Assembly: GCA_017694515.1 (NCBI GenBank)
Contig: JADIMV010000111.1
Span: 1 to 33,929 of the forward strand
DNA from: Candidatus Aphodosoma intestinipullorum
GTDB lineage: Bacteria > Bacteroidota > Bacteroidia > Bacteroidales > Paludibacteraceae
Reading direction: 5' to 3'
Length of the DNA: 33,929 nt
Made by a program: the position numbers and the translations under genes. Positions 8,543-16,978 of the stretch are shown one piece after another. The stretch's first letter is position 1. Each line of letters opens with the position of its first letter. The notes under the pieces were generated by a model. It had not been told where the DNA came from. It saw only the letters and a program-made list of their open reading frames with translations, and searched no databases.

Positions 8543-9951
8543 GCCTGACGCTGAAAGAGGCAATACTAAGTGAGTTTCCGCATACTCCCACACAGGAGCA
8601 GGCGGAGGGCATAGACCGTCTGTGCCATTTCTGTACAACTCCGGTAGACCATAAGGCGTTTATCTTGAAAGGGTATGCGGGGACGGGCAAGACTTCGGTC
8701 ATCGCCGCACTGATACGCGCCATGAGGAAATTCGGTCACGGGACAGTGCTGCTCGCACCCACAGGCCGGGCGGCGAAAGTACTCGCAGGATATTCGCATC
8801 ACAGCGCGTACTCCATACACAAGGAGATATACCGCCAGAAGTCGAGTGCGGAAGCTGTGTTCGGGCTTAACTACAACAGCCGTAAGAACACACTGTTTAT
8901 CATCGATGAGGCATCGATGATAAACAACTCGGACAACGGAGGCGCTTTTTTCGGTTCGGGCAGACTGCTCGATGACCTGATAGAATATATCTATTCGGGA
9001 GACAACTGCCAAGCGATATTCATAGGCGACACAGCGCAGCTGTTGCCTCTCGGACAGACTCATTCACCTGCACTCGAAGCGTCTGTACTCGCTGGTTATG
9101 GACTTGAGACGCACGAATATACGCTGCGTGAAGTGCTGCGGCAAGAGATTGACAGCGGCATTCTATACAATGCCACATTGCTGCGCAAGCACATTACGGA
9201 AGACAACGGACGCATACCGGCGTTCGACCTATCCTACAGCGACATACGCCGTGTGGGAGGTGAAGACCTGATTGACGCCATCAATGCAGCATACCGCGAG
9301 GCCGGGTCGGAAAACTGTATCGTGCTGACCTACTCTAACAAACGCAGTACGCTGTACAACAGAGGCATACGCAATCAAGTGCTTTACAAAGAAGAGGAGA
9401 TTGCCAACGGTGACTATATACTGATAACAAAGAATAATTATTATTGGAGCCAACCGTATGAGAACCTCGACTTCATAGCAAACGGGGAGATTGCCGAGAT
9501 AATACGCATAGGCCGCCACACGGAAATGTACGGTTTCCGTTTTGCTGATGTCACCATGCGTCTGACGGACTACGATATGGAGATTGACGCAAGGCTGCTG
9601 CTCGATTCGCTCTACACAGACAACCAACAGTCTGTCAACGCACTGAACCAAAGGCTGCTCGAAACGGTAGCAGAGGACTATGCCGATGTGACCAACAAGC
9701 GCAAGTTCTGGGAAGAGATGCGCAAAAACGGATATTACAACGCGCTGCAAGTGAAGTTCGCATACGCCATCACCTGCCACAAAGCGCAGGGCGGGCAATG
9801 GGAGCATGTGTTTGTAGACCAAGGATATCTGACAGAAGAAAACGTAGATCGCGGATATTTGCAGTGGCTATATACGGCATTCACACGTGCAACAGGGAAA
9901 TTATATCTGGTCAATTTCTCTGATTTCTTTTTTAATGATACAAAACGATAG
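8539..9951 (+). CDS. RecD-like ATP-dependent DNA helicase (superfamily 1)
   Basis: A 470-residue SF1B helicase-like ATPase of the type annotated in Bacteroidetes as RecD-like helicase or AAA family ATPase. Motifs in order: Walker A GYAGTGKT (45-52), motif Ia LLAPTGRAAKVL, Walker B FIIDEAS (Asp123-Glu124), motif III GDTAQLLPLG, IVLTYSNKR, and a C-terminal UvrD_C_2-type segment with TCHKAQGGQW and YTAFTRA. It lacks the N-terminal domain of full-length RecD and RecD2, so it is a compact form. RecB and RecC are not nearby. The 4-base overlap with pheT implies coupled expression, an odd pairing with no obvious functional link. The DNA-repair role is inferred from the family. Confidence 0.9.
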   Translation: MSLTLKEAILSEFPHTPTQEQAEGIDRLCHFCTTPVDHKAFILKGYAGTGKTSVIAALIRAMRKFGHGTVLLAPTGRAAKVLAGYSHHSAYSIHKEIYRQKSSAEAVFGLNYNSRKNTLFIIDEASMINNSDNGGAFFGSGRLLDDLIEYIYSGDNCQAIFIGDTAQLLPLGQTHSPALEASVLAGYGLETHEYTLREVLRQEIDSGILYNATLLRKHITEDNGRIPAFDLSYSDIRRVGGEDLIDAINAAYREAGSENCIVLTYSNKRSTLYNRGIRNQVLYKEEEIANGDYILITKNNYYWSQPYENLDFIANGEIAEIIRIGRHTEMYGFRFADVTMRLTDYDMEIDARLLLDSLYTDNQQSVNALNQRLLETVAEDYADVTNKRKFWEEMRKNGYYNALQVKFAYAITCHKAQGGQWEHVFVDQGYLTEENVDRGYLQWLYTAFTRATGKLYLVNFSDFFFNDTKR

Positions 9952-9991
9952 GCATTCAATAAACGGACACAGATTAATAACAAGCATAGAC

Positions 9992-10024
9992 GGAATAGGG
10001 CTATTCCAGAGAATTTGTACAAAT
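9992..10024. promoter_or_regulatory. Two short palindromes before the lipoprotein gene
   Basis: GGAATAG-GG-CTATTCC (9992-10007) is a perfect 7-bp inverted repeat, and ATTTGTACAAAT (10013-10024) is a perfect 12-bp palindrome. They are the only structure in the gap between the helicase and lipoprotein genes. They could be an operator or a weak hairpin. No matching TAnnTTTG promoter is visible here. Confidence 0.35.
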
Positions 10025-10052
10025 ACAGTTTTCACGATAAATGGAGAATAAT

Positions 10053-11753
10053 ATGAGAAAACCCATTTTCAAGCGTATCGTACTTGGCGCGATGATAGCG
10101 GCAGCGATACCTGCCTGTACCAATCTGAATCTCGACGATATAAACAGTGCCGAATTCGGCACATCGCTGGCCGTCCCGATAGGTTCAATATCCGTAGGCA
10201 TAGAAGAACTCCTGTCACAGATGGGCAGCGCGTTCCTGCACACGGATGAGGCGACAGGTGAAATCGCCATAATATGGAACGGGGATGATATACAACAGGA
10301 AATATCGCTTGGAGATTACTCTCCAGAACCGGTCAAGATGAATGACACCATAGACCTCAAAGAACACGAGCCATTCAAAAGCGCATTTGAAGATGCTCCA
10401 GCCGAGCAGGACAGAGGCATTAATGTACCGGTAGACGAACCGGAGTCCTTCTCGTCCGACATACAGATAGACTATAGCTACGATGACTTCATCGGCGATG
10501 AAGCGGTAGACTTCGAGATAGACAGCCTGATGATGGCCAGCGGCTCCTGTGACATAGACGTGACAATTAACGGTGTCAGTATCAATGACTACAATCCCAT
10601 GACGGTACATATCACACTGCCTTATGTCACAGACAACGGGACAAACGTCGTAGAGCATACGCTTGTCAAACCACATGAGACCATACACTTCGACATGAAA
10701 GATTTCATCGTTAAGTTCGAAGACGGCAAAGTGGCAGTCCCGATAGATTTGCTCTTTACTGTTGAATCGTATGACAAGTCTCTATATGCCAACCGCAATG
10801 CCTCAGTAAAACTGGAAACAGACCTTCATATAGCAGACTGCCGTAAAATATGGGGATTTGCAGATGACAATGAGCCACTCGCATCCGACCACATAGACTT
10901 CGAGATGCCGGAACTGTCATTCCTCACATCAGAAAGCGGGAATGACCTTAAATTCGCCGATCCGAGTATGACCATAACCGTAGAGTCAGACCTTGATATG
11001 CCACTCATACTCGAAATCGACAGTATGTATGCACAAAATGCGAACGGTGAAAAGGTAAACGCCTCTTTCGATGGAAAAGAAAGCCTGAGAGAGACTATTG
11101 GAAGACCTGAATCAGAAGGGAGTCTGTCACACCAAGAAATAGTATTTGACAACGAAAACGGCAGACTTGGCGATATGCTCGCAATCAACCCGCAAAGAAT
11201 GTATGCCCGATATTCAGTATCAGCCGGTGATGACGGCATGAGGCACATCATCGCCCTGCCATCTAACCTCACCATCGGCATGGAAGCAAAGATACCGCTC
11301 TATTTCGATGCGGGTACATCTTTCTCCATAACAGACACAACAGACATCGATATGTCAGGCACTACTGATGGAATTGACTATGTGGACATACAGGAAGTAG
11401 TGCTATATCTCGATATCACAAGCATGATGCCAATAGCCCTCGATGCTACAGCCCATTTCATTGACGGCAACGGGAACATCACATACAGCACCCCTGAAGG
11501 CTCAATAAAAATACCATCGGCCGTTGTCGGCAACGATGGGGCTTCAGAAACAGCGACACAGCAAAGGCTTAAACTTGAATTTACAGGAGAAAACATAACA
11601 AAGGTGCTTGATGCCAAGAGCATTGCCTTTGAAATAACTGTGAGCGGAATGGACGAAAACGCCAAAATCAAGTTGCGCACCACAGACAGCCTTTCCATCA
11701 AAATAAGCGCATTCGCCAAAGCGGGAGTAACATTCGACATTGAAAATCTATAA
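10053..11753 (+). CDS. Large predicted outer-membrane lipoprotein, partner of the OmpA-like protein
   Basis: I do not recognise a named family. The ATG at 10053 is preferred to the one at 10041 because GGAG lies just before it and it gives a clean lipoprotein signal: MRKPIFKRIVLGAMIAAAIPAC, with a lipobox ending at the Cys of IPACTNL. The mature chain of about 545 residues is rich in Asp, Ser, Thr and Ile and looks like repeated beta-sandwich or Ig-like strands (many IDV, VTI and LPL segments), with little helix and only a few cysteines. It ends 20 bases before the DUF5723/TSP3/OmpA gene. The adjacency and shared envelope address suggest an export or assembly partner, adhesin or surface-exposed lipoprotein; that role is inference. 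Confidence 0.75.
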   Translation: MRKPIFKRIVLGAMIAAAIPACTNLNLDDINSAEFGTSLAVPIGSISVGIEELLSQMGSAFLHTDEATGEIAIIWNGDDIQQEISLGDYSPEPVKMNDTIDLKEHEPFKSAFEDAPAEQDRGINVPVDEPESFSSDIQIDYSYDDFIGDEAVDFEIDSLMMASGSCDIDVTINGVSINDYNPMTVHITLPYVTDNGTNVVEHTLVKPHETIHFDMKDFIVKFEDGKVAVPIDLLFTVESYDKSLYANRNASVKLETDLHIADCRKIWGFADDNEPLASDHIDFEMPELSFLTSESGNDLKFADPSMTITVESDLDMPLILEIDSMYAQNANGEKVNASFDGKESLRETIGRPESEGSLSHQEIVFDNENGRLGDMLAINPQRMYARYSVSAGDDGMRHIIALPSNLTIGMEAKIPLYFDAGTSFSITDTTDIDMSGTTDGIDYVDIQEVVLYLDITSMMPIALDATAHFIDGNGNITYSTPEGSIKIPSAVVGNDGASETATQQRLKLEFTGENITKVLDAKSIAFEITVSGMDENAKIKLRTTDSLSIKISAFAKAGVTFDIENL

Positions 11754-11773
11754 TCTCAGAAGAAGCAATAGCG

Positions 11774-14302
11774 ATGAAGACAAGACATATTATTGCAGCA
11801 GCCATTATGGTGACTCTGCTGATGCCGTTGAACTCACAAAACACCAATACGGTATATTTCATGGAGGAAGTTGCCGAGAGGAATAATCTCAATCCGGCCT
11901 TCACACCCAACTGCAAATTCTATTTCGACTTTGTGTTCATGCCCAATTTCTATCTGAAGGCCGGGACAAATTCTTTTACACTCAACAATCTGATATACAA
12001 CAAGAATGGACTAACGCAGTCATTTATGTCATCACCTGAGGCACTTGACCGTTTCTATCGCTCCATACGGCCTACCACCAATGCGGGCGTAGAATTCGGA
12101 CTCAATCTGCTCTCGTTCGGTTTCCAGATAAAGGAGAAGCATTATGTGACATTTGACTTCGGCCTTCATGCGAACGCAAACGCATATCTGCCCAAAGACC
12201 TTTTCCGGCTCGCACTTTACGGCACACCAGATGCAGAAGGAGTCAACAGCTTCAATTTCAGGTCGCTCGGCGTGGACATGATGCTCTACTCCTCTGTAGC
12301 CATCGGGTATATGAACAAAATCAATGACCAATGGACAGTCGGCGGTAAGGCCAAATTCCTTATGGGTTATGCATCGATGTCAACATCAATACAGTCGATG
12401 GGTCTCGATGCCTCACTCGACAACTGGACATTGACAACCAAAGGGCATATCAACGCATCGTTGCCAGTATCCTTCGGCACGGATGCCGATGGTTACCTCG
12501 ATCCGTCGACTATAAAGCTTGCCCCCACTCCAGCATTGCTCTCACTACTCTACCAGCCGGCAGGTATGGGAGCAGCCATCGACCTCGGCGTAACATACAA
12601 ACCGATAAAGCATCTGACCGTATCAGCCGCCATCACCGACCTCGGCTTCATACATTGGAACAGGAACTCGATACTCGGGACAATGGACGGTTCATACACA
12701 ATCGATAAAATCATAGATTTCACACAATCAGAAGACGGTTCATCTTCTGCGGGGATAGACGAAGGACTCACCGAACTCGGCAATGAGATACTCGGCAACA
12801 TGAAGGTGTCCGAAGGGAAAGCATACAGCCAGATGCTCCGTGCCAATTTCATCGTAGGCGCAGAATACGGGATACTGCGCGACAAAATCAGTTTCGGCGC
12901 ACTGTCACGCACCCGCTTCAACGCGACACACATAAGCGAAGAAGTCACTGCGGCAGTAAACTTCCGTCCGGCCGACTGGTTCAAGACTACCATATCATAT
13001 TCATTCGTTGACGGGCGTTGGGGGACGCTCGGTCTCGGACTCAATCTGCGAGTCGGTATGTTCAACACCTACATCATCGCCGACTATCTGCCAATCACAT
13101 GGTCAAGCGTCAGCTCTACCAAATATGACCTGAACAACATCCCGCTGCCTAACCGCCTGCAACAGTTCAATATACAGGCAGGATGGTCTTGGAATCTCGG
13201 ACGCTTCTCCAGCGACAAGGACAACGACGGAGTAATCAACCGCAAGGACCACTGCAAAGACACAGATATCAAATATCTACAGTCGCTTTGCCCGGGTCTG
13301 AAGAAAAAGGAACTCGTAGACAGGCACGGTTGTACACGCGATCAGGATCAGGACGGCATACCCGACTGTTATGACCGCTGTCCTGACACCCCAAAAGGCG
13401 TTGTGGTCGATAGCGTAGGTTGCCCGGTCGATACAGATCATGACGGAATACCCGACTATCTTGATATGTGTCCTGACACTCCTGAAGGTATAGAGGTCGA
13501 TTCCAAAGGATGCCCGCTCGATGAAGATGCAGACGGAGTGCCTGACTACCTCGACAATTGCCCCGGCACTCCGGACAATGTAGTTGTCGATTCGGCCGGA
13601 TGTCCAGTTGATTCAGACGGTGACGGCGTTCCGGATTACCTTGACAAGTGCCCAGATACACCGGCAGAGGCTTATGCCACTGTGGACGAGAACGGATGCC
13701 CGGCAGACTCTGACCGTGACGGCGTACCGGACTATATCGACAAATGCCCGGATACACGTCTGAACCTTGAAGTGGATCAATTCGGTTGCCCGATTGACTC
13801 AGACAGTGACGGTGTCCCAGACAGTGTAGACCGCTGCCCCGATGTAGCCGGTCCAGCTTCCAACTTCGGATGCCCGGAACTGACCAAAGAGGTCAAGAGC
13901 CTGCTTACGAAAGCCATGACAGGTATTGAATTCCAAACGAGCAGTGATGTAATCAAAAAATCATCGTACCCGATACTCGACCAGATTGTCGCCGTAATGG
14001 AATTGAACCCTGAATACCGTCTCGCCATCAAAGGATATACTGACAACACAGGCAAAGCATCGCTCAACCTCGAACTGTCTAAGAAACGCGCCGCAGCAGT
14101 CATGACATACATGATAGCGAAAGGCATAAGCGCCACACGCATGACATCAGAAGGGTATGGCGACGCAAACCCGATAGCATCAAACAAGACCGCAGCCGGA
14201 CGCGCAAAGAACCGCCGCGTAGAGTTTGAGATTTCATACGAAAAAGTGACATACGAAAAGGTAGTAAATCCGGAACTGCAAGATACCACAATTATAAAAT
14301 AA
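11774..14302 (+). CDS. DUF5723 beta-barrel fused to thrombospondin type 3 repeats and OmpA C-terminal domain
   Basis: An 842-residue outer-membrane protein. A signal peptide (MKTRHIIAAAIMVTLLMPLNSQ) is followed by a DUF5723-like region (about 30-470; MEEVAERNNLNPAF start) rich in alternating beta strands and probably a barrel. Then come seven thrombospondin-3-like calcium-binding repeats (about 480-705) of the form D-x-D-x-D-G-x-x-D...D-x-C-P-D-T, with paired cysteines. The OmpA peptidoglycan-binding domain (about 715-830) has GYTDNTG, LSKKRAAAV and GRAKNRRVEFE. The protein would anchor the outer membrane to the wall through a rigid calcium-stiffened periplasmic stalk. It follows the lipoprotein gene by 20 bases, probably one operon. 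A perfect hairpin follows the stop. Confidence 0.88.
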   Translation: MKTRHIIAAAIMVTLLMPLNSQNTNTVYFMEEVAERNNLNPAFTPNCKFYFDFVFMPNFYLKAGTNSFTLNNLIYNKNGLTQSFMSSPEALDRFYRSIRPTTNAGVEFGLNLLSFGFQIKEKHYVTFDFGLHANANAYLPKDLFRLALYGTPDAEGVNSFNFRSLGVDMMLYSSVAIGYMNKINDQWTVGGKAKFLMGYASMSTSIQSMGLDASLDNWTLTTKGHINASLPVSFGTDADGYLDPSTIKLAPTPALLSLLYQPAGMGAAIDLGVTYKPIKHLTVSAAITDLGFIHWNRNSILGTMDGSYTIDKIIDFTQSEDGSSSAGIDEGLTELGNEILGNMKVSEGKAYSQMLRANFIVGAEYGILRDKISFGALSRTRFNATHISEEVTAAVNFRPADWFKTTISYSFVDGRWGTLGLGLNLRVGMFNTYIIADYLPITWSSVSSTKYDLNNIPLPNRLQQFNIQAGWSWNLGRFSSDKDNDGVINRKDHCKDTDIKYLQSLCPGLKKKELVDRHGCTRDQDQDGIPDCYDRCPDTPKGVVVDSVGCPVDTDHDGIPDYLDMCPDTPEGIEVDSKGCPLDEDADGVPDYLDNCPGTPDNVVVDSAGCPVDSDGDGVPDYLDKCPDTPAEAYATVDENGCPADSDRDGVPDYIDKCPDTRLNLEVDQFGCPIDSDSDGVPDSVDRCPDVAGPASNFGCPELTKEVKSLLTKAMTGIEFQTSSDVIKKSSYPILDQIVAVMELNPEYRLAIKGYTDNTGKASLNLELSKKRAAAVMTYMIAKGISATRMTSEGYGDANPIASNKTAAGRAKNRRVEFEISYEKVTYEKVVNPELQDTTIIK

Positions 14303-14319
14303 CAAATAGAAAAACAGCA

Positions 14320-14353
14320 GCACAATGGGACGCCATATGTTGTCCCATTGTGC
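14320..14353 (+). terminator. Perfect 12-bp hairpin between OmpA-like and ligase-like genes
   Basis: GCACAATGGGAC (14320-14331) pairs exactly with 14342-14353 around a 10-base loop. It lies 17 bases after the OmpA-like stop and ends 12 bases before the ATG at 14366. No T-run follows, so it may be a leaky terminator, an mRNA 3'-end stabiliser or an element affecting translation of the next gene. Confidence 0.6.
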
Positions 14354-14365
14354 TTGATTATACCT

Positions 14366-15601
14366 ATGTCAGCCACACCCACGCCGAACAGACACACGAT
14401 ATCCATCAATACAATATCGAACCTCAACGCCAACCTCAACGCGTTGGCCGCCATTTATATAATGGTAGCATGGATACGCTTAAACCATACCGTCATCATA
14501 GGGTACTGGATCTTTTTCGTCACTGCCGCCGCAGACATAATACTGAACAGAAAATACCGAGACCTGAAATGGAGCAATGACAAATTGATATACATCACAA
14601 TGATAGCTTTCTTCGCTATCATTCCGCTATGGCAACTGGCTATCAATCCGGACTTTACAGACAGGTTTTTCATCAAAGAGGCCGAAAACCACTTGCCATT
14701 TCTCGGCATCGGAGTAATAGGACTGTTCGGACTCAACAGCAGGATAAAGCTTATACACGTAGGCTTCGCTATGGTTGCCGCAGCCAATCTTGTAGAACTC
14801 TATATCCTGTACAAGGCAGGGTTTGACAACATCATATACAGTGAAAACCGGTTTCAACTTATCGAGGCAGCAAGAAACAAGTATGTGAACAGCCACATGG
14901 TGGTCAATATGTACTTCAATACGGCTTTTCTATTTGCCATCTATCTGTTGTCGAGAAGCAGAATAAGCTACAAGGTAAAGATATTGCTGCTGATATTTAC
15001 AGTACCAATCATAGGCCAGCTGCTCATAAGTGACGGGAGGACAGGTTTTGCCACAACAATACTTCTTATTGGATGCGTCATAGTCTATATGCTGTGGAGA
15101 CTTAACCATCGCATCGTCTGGATATCACTGCCCATAATCACAGCCATATCCATACTTATACTGCTACAACACCCGCGCATTGAAAATGTCTCCGATGACC
15201 CACGGTTCTATATCTGGGATTTGGGAATACAGATGTTCTGTGACAGGCCGATGGGATATGGGGCTATTGACGGCCACAGGACGTATGTAGAATCATTTTT
15301 CGCCCAATGCCCGCACGACTGGTTCTACGTCCAATACCCTACAAAGACAGACATATACTTAATGCATCCGCATAATGTATTTTTAGAATCAAGCATAAAC
15401 TATGGCGTAATAGGACTTGTTGTAAGTTTAGCTGTATACCTTCTGCCTTTATTTATCTCTGAGGTAAGGCGCAAGCCATTTATCTACTGTTTTTTCCTGA
15501 TTATGTTCGGCCAATGCTGTTTCGATGTCTACAACTCATTTCCATCGATAGCCTATGCGTTAGGCATCATCATCTGGTTACAAGGGAAATGGACTAAATA
15601 A
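14366..15601 (+). CDS. O-antigen ligase/polymerase-like integral membrane protein
   Basis: A polytopic inner-membrane protein of 411 residues with about ten hydrophobic segments. The family clue is a large periplasmic loop with DDPRFYIWDLGIQMFCDRP and then MHPHNVFLESSINYGVIGL (about 335-353), the pattern seen in the Wzy_C/O-antigen ligase superfamily (WaaL and Wzy). Such proteins move undecaprenyl-linked glycan onto lipid A-core or polymerise repeat units. The reading frame opens at a TTG inside the upstream hairpin; I prefer the ATG at 14366, which gives MSATPTPNRH. It converges on the glycosyltransferase/kinase/Wzi set, consistent with surface polysaccharide synthesis. Ligase versus polymerase cannot be decided from sequence. 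Confidence 0.72.
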   Translation: MSATPTPNRHTISINTISNLNANLNALAAIYIMVAWIRLNHTVIIGYWIFFVTAAADIILNRKYRDLKWSNDKLIYITMIAFFAIIPLWQLAINPDFTDRFFIKEAENHLPFLGIGVIGLFGLNSRIKLIHVGFAMVAAANLVELYILYKAGFDNIIYSENRFQLIEAARNKYVNSHMVVNMYFNTAFLFAIYLLSRSRISYKVKILLLIFTVPIIGQLLISDGRTGFATTILLIGCVIVYMLWRLNHRIVWISLPIITAISILILLQHPRIENVSDDPRFYIWDLGIQMFCDRPMGYGAIDGHRTYVESFFAQCPHDWFYVQYPTKTDIYLMHPHNVFLESSINYGVIGLVVSLAVYLLPLFISEVRRKPFIYCFFLIMFGQCCFDVYNSFPSIAYALGIIIWLQGKWTK

Positions 15602-15627
15602 TCAGAGCCGGCATCCATCCCAACCAA

Positions 15628-15976
15628 AGTATATTTAACATGAGCCCGATATAATCCTGCGATCCTCCAAGGATGAGCGCAGAATTTGACCGATTGGTAT
15701 AATATGCATCGTGACGATGAGGTTTACGATTTGAACGTTTTAGCATAACTTTGGTGCAAAAATGTAGAATCGCTAAGGAGAGGATAAGGAGGAGATAGCT
15801 GCGATCTAAGGAGGGGATAACGGTATGCCCTGTATTATAAGAGGTTACAGACGGGATGCGGACACACCGGGAATGGTGGCCGGAGGAGTGAATGGGCATT
15901 TAACGCCGTAAAGATATATATGGAGAGAGGAGATGCCGGGAAACAGGCATGAGCGTTATATCGGACTGACGTTACT
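15628..15976 (+). repeat. Dispersed ~345-bp intergenic repeat, family 2, copy A
   Basis: The stretch matches the reverse complement of 22883-23226 along its whole length. Strongest shared blocks: GTGACGATGAGGTTTACGAT, AATCGCTAAGGAGAGGAT, GGAGGAGATAGCTGCGA, a GTGGCCG segment, and GGCATGAG-GTTATAT-ACTGACGTTA at the end. It contains TTTA (15723-15726), 19 bases, TAACTTTG (15746-15753), close to a Bacteroidetes promoter, and then three AAGGAG motifs (15775, 15786, 15808). CTGCG/CGCAG brackets an inner ATCC/GGAT stem near 15657-15680. The end overlaps the last seven codons of the next gene. It fills the 354-base gap between convergent genes. Confidence 0.8.
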
Positions 15977-16978
15977 TACAGTCGGATGCCTATAATCCCA
16001 TTTTTCAATAGGGATAACCGGCAAGACCTTAGCCAACTGTCGGTTGAGGTAATATAACGCATACACCACATCCACGTTCACGCCGAACAACGATGCAATA
16101 TGCTCACTCAAACATTTTCGGATTCCGGCATCGAACCCGGATCTTCTTATCTTACGTAAAAGGCTGCCTATACGCATTAACCGTCTGTACGGGCTAATGT
16201 CATAAAGCGAGAACATCATCGTTATATACTCGGCCTCTTCTTTCAAATATGCGGCATCCTTCCGACCTATATTTGTGACACATACACTGTGCCGTCTGAA
16301 CAGGTTCAGTCTCTCATTCAGGATTATAACATTTCCCATATTGGCTATACAAGTCCAGAAAAACCAATCTCCCGAATATCTGTACCTAACTGCACGGTCT
16401 ATAATCTTCATCAGAGAAGCGCTATTCCTGAAAACAGCCCCACTGGCGTTGTATATATAGTTATCCCACAACTGACAATGCATATTGAACTCATTGCCAT
16501 CATACAGAAAATATGTCCCTGAACCAATCTTCCTCCTATGCCAATGGTCAGCATCCGTATCAGTATAAGGATTGGTATTCTCATCCACAAGTACAGAAGC
16601 AGAAAAGCTTAGCACAGCCTCCTCATGCCTTTCCAGCAACATCACGCTCCTCTCAAGAAAGCGGCTGTCGGCACTGTCATCGCTCTCCGCTATCCAGATA
16701 TACTTTCCTCGCGCCATTTCAATGCCCTTGCGCCACTGCACAAAAGGATTACCGGAGTTAGTCTCATTGACACACAGGCAGGAGACGGCGGGATGTCCGG
16801 CATACTCGCGCAACATACGCACGCTGTCATCTGTCGATGCATCGTCAAGCAGTATAATCTCATAGTCAGTGAATGTCTGATTGAATATGCTCTCCATCCT
16901 CTCACCGAGGAAACGCGCATAGTTATAATTAGGCACAATGACGGAAACTACCGGCACAGGCTTTTCTTCAGCATTCAT
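15956..16978 (-). CDS. Family 2 glycosyltransferase
   Basis: A 340-residue GT-A fold glycosyltransferase. The N-terminus has VSVIVPNYNYARFL, YEIILLDDASTDDS and KYIWIAESDDSAD, the last holding the metal/nucleotide-sugar Asp motif (ESDD, about 96-99). The C-terminal third is divergent and basic (RIGSLLRKIRRSG), suggesting membrane association. No transmembrane segment is clear. It transfers a sugar from a nucleotide donor to a lipid-linked or lipid A-core acceptor; donor and acceptor are unknown. The start overlaps the upstream glycosyltransferase stop by 4 bases (16975-16978), implying translational coupling. The last codons, ending VSNVSPI, lie within repeat copy A, so the repeat has supplied or replaced the original C-terminus. 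Confidence 0.88.
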   Translation of the reverse strand: MNAEEKPVPVVSVIVPNYNYARFLGERMESIFNQTFTDYEIILLDDASTDDSVRMLREYAGHPAVSCLCVNETNSGNPFVQWRKGIEMARGKYIWIAESDDSADSRFLERSVMLLERHEEAVLSFSASVLVDENTNPYTDTDADHWHRRKIGSGTYFLYDGNEFNMHCQLWDNYIYNASGAVFRNSASLMKIIDRAVRYRYSGDWFFWTCIANMGNVIILNERLNLFRRHSVCVTNIGRKDAAYLKEEAEYITMMFSLYDISPYRRLMRIGSLLRKIRRSGFDAGIRKCLSEHIASLFGVNVDVVYALYYLNRQLAKVLPVIPIEKWDYRHPTVSNVSPI

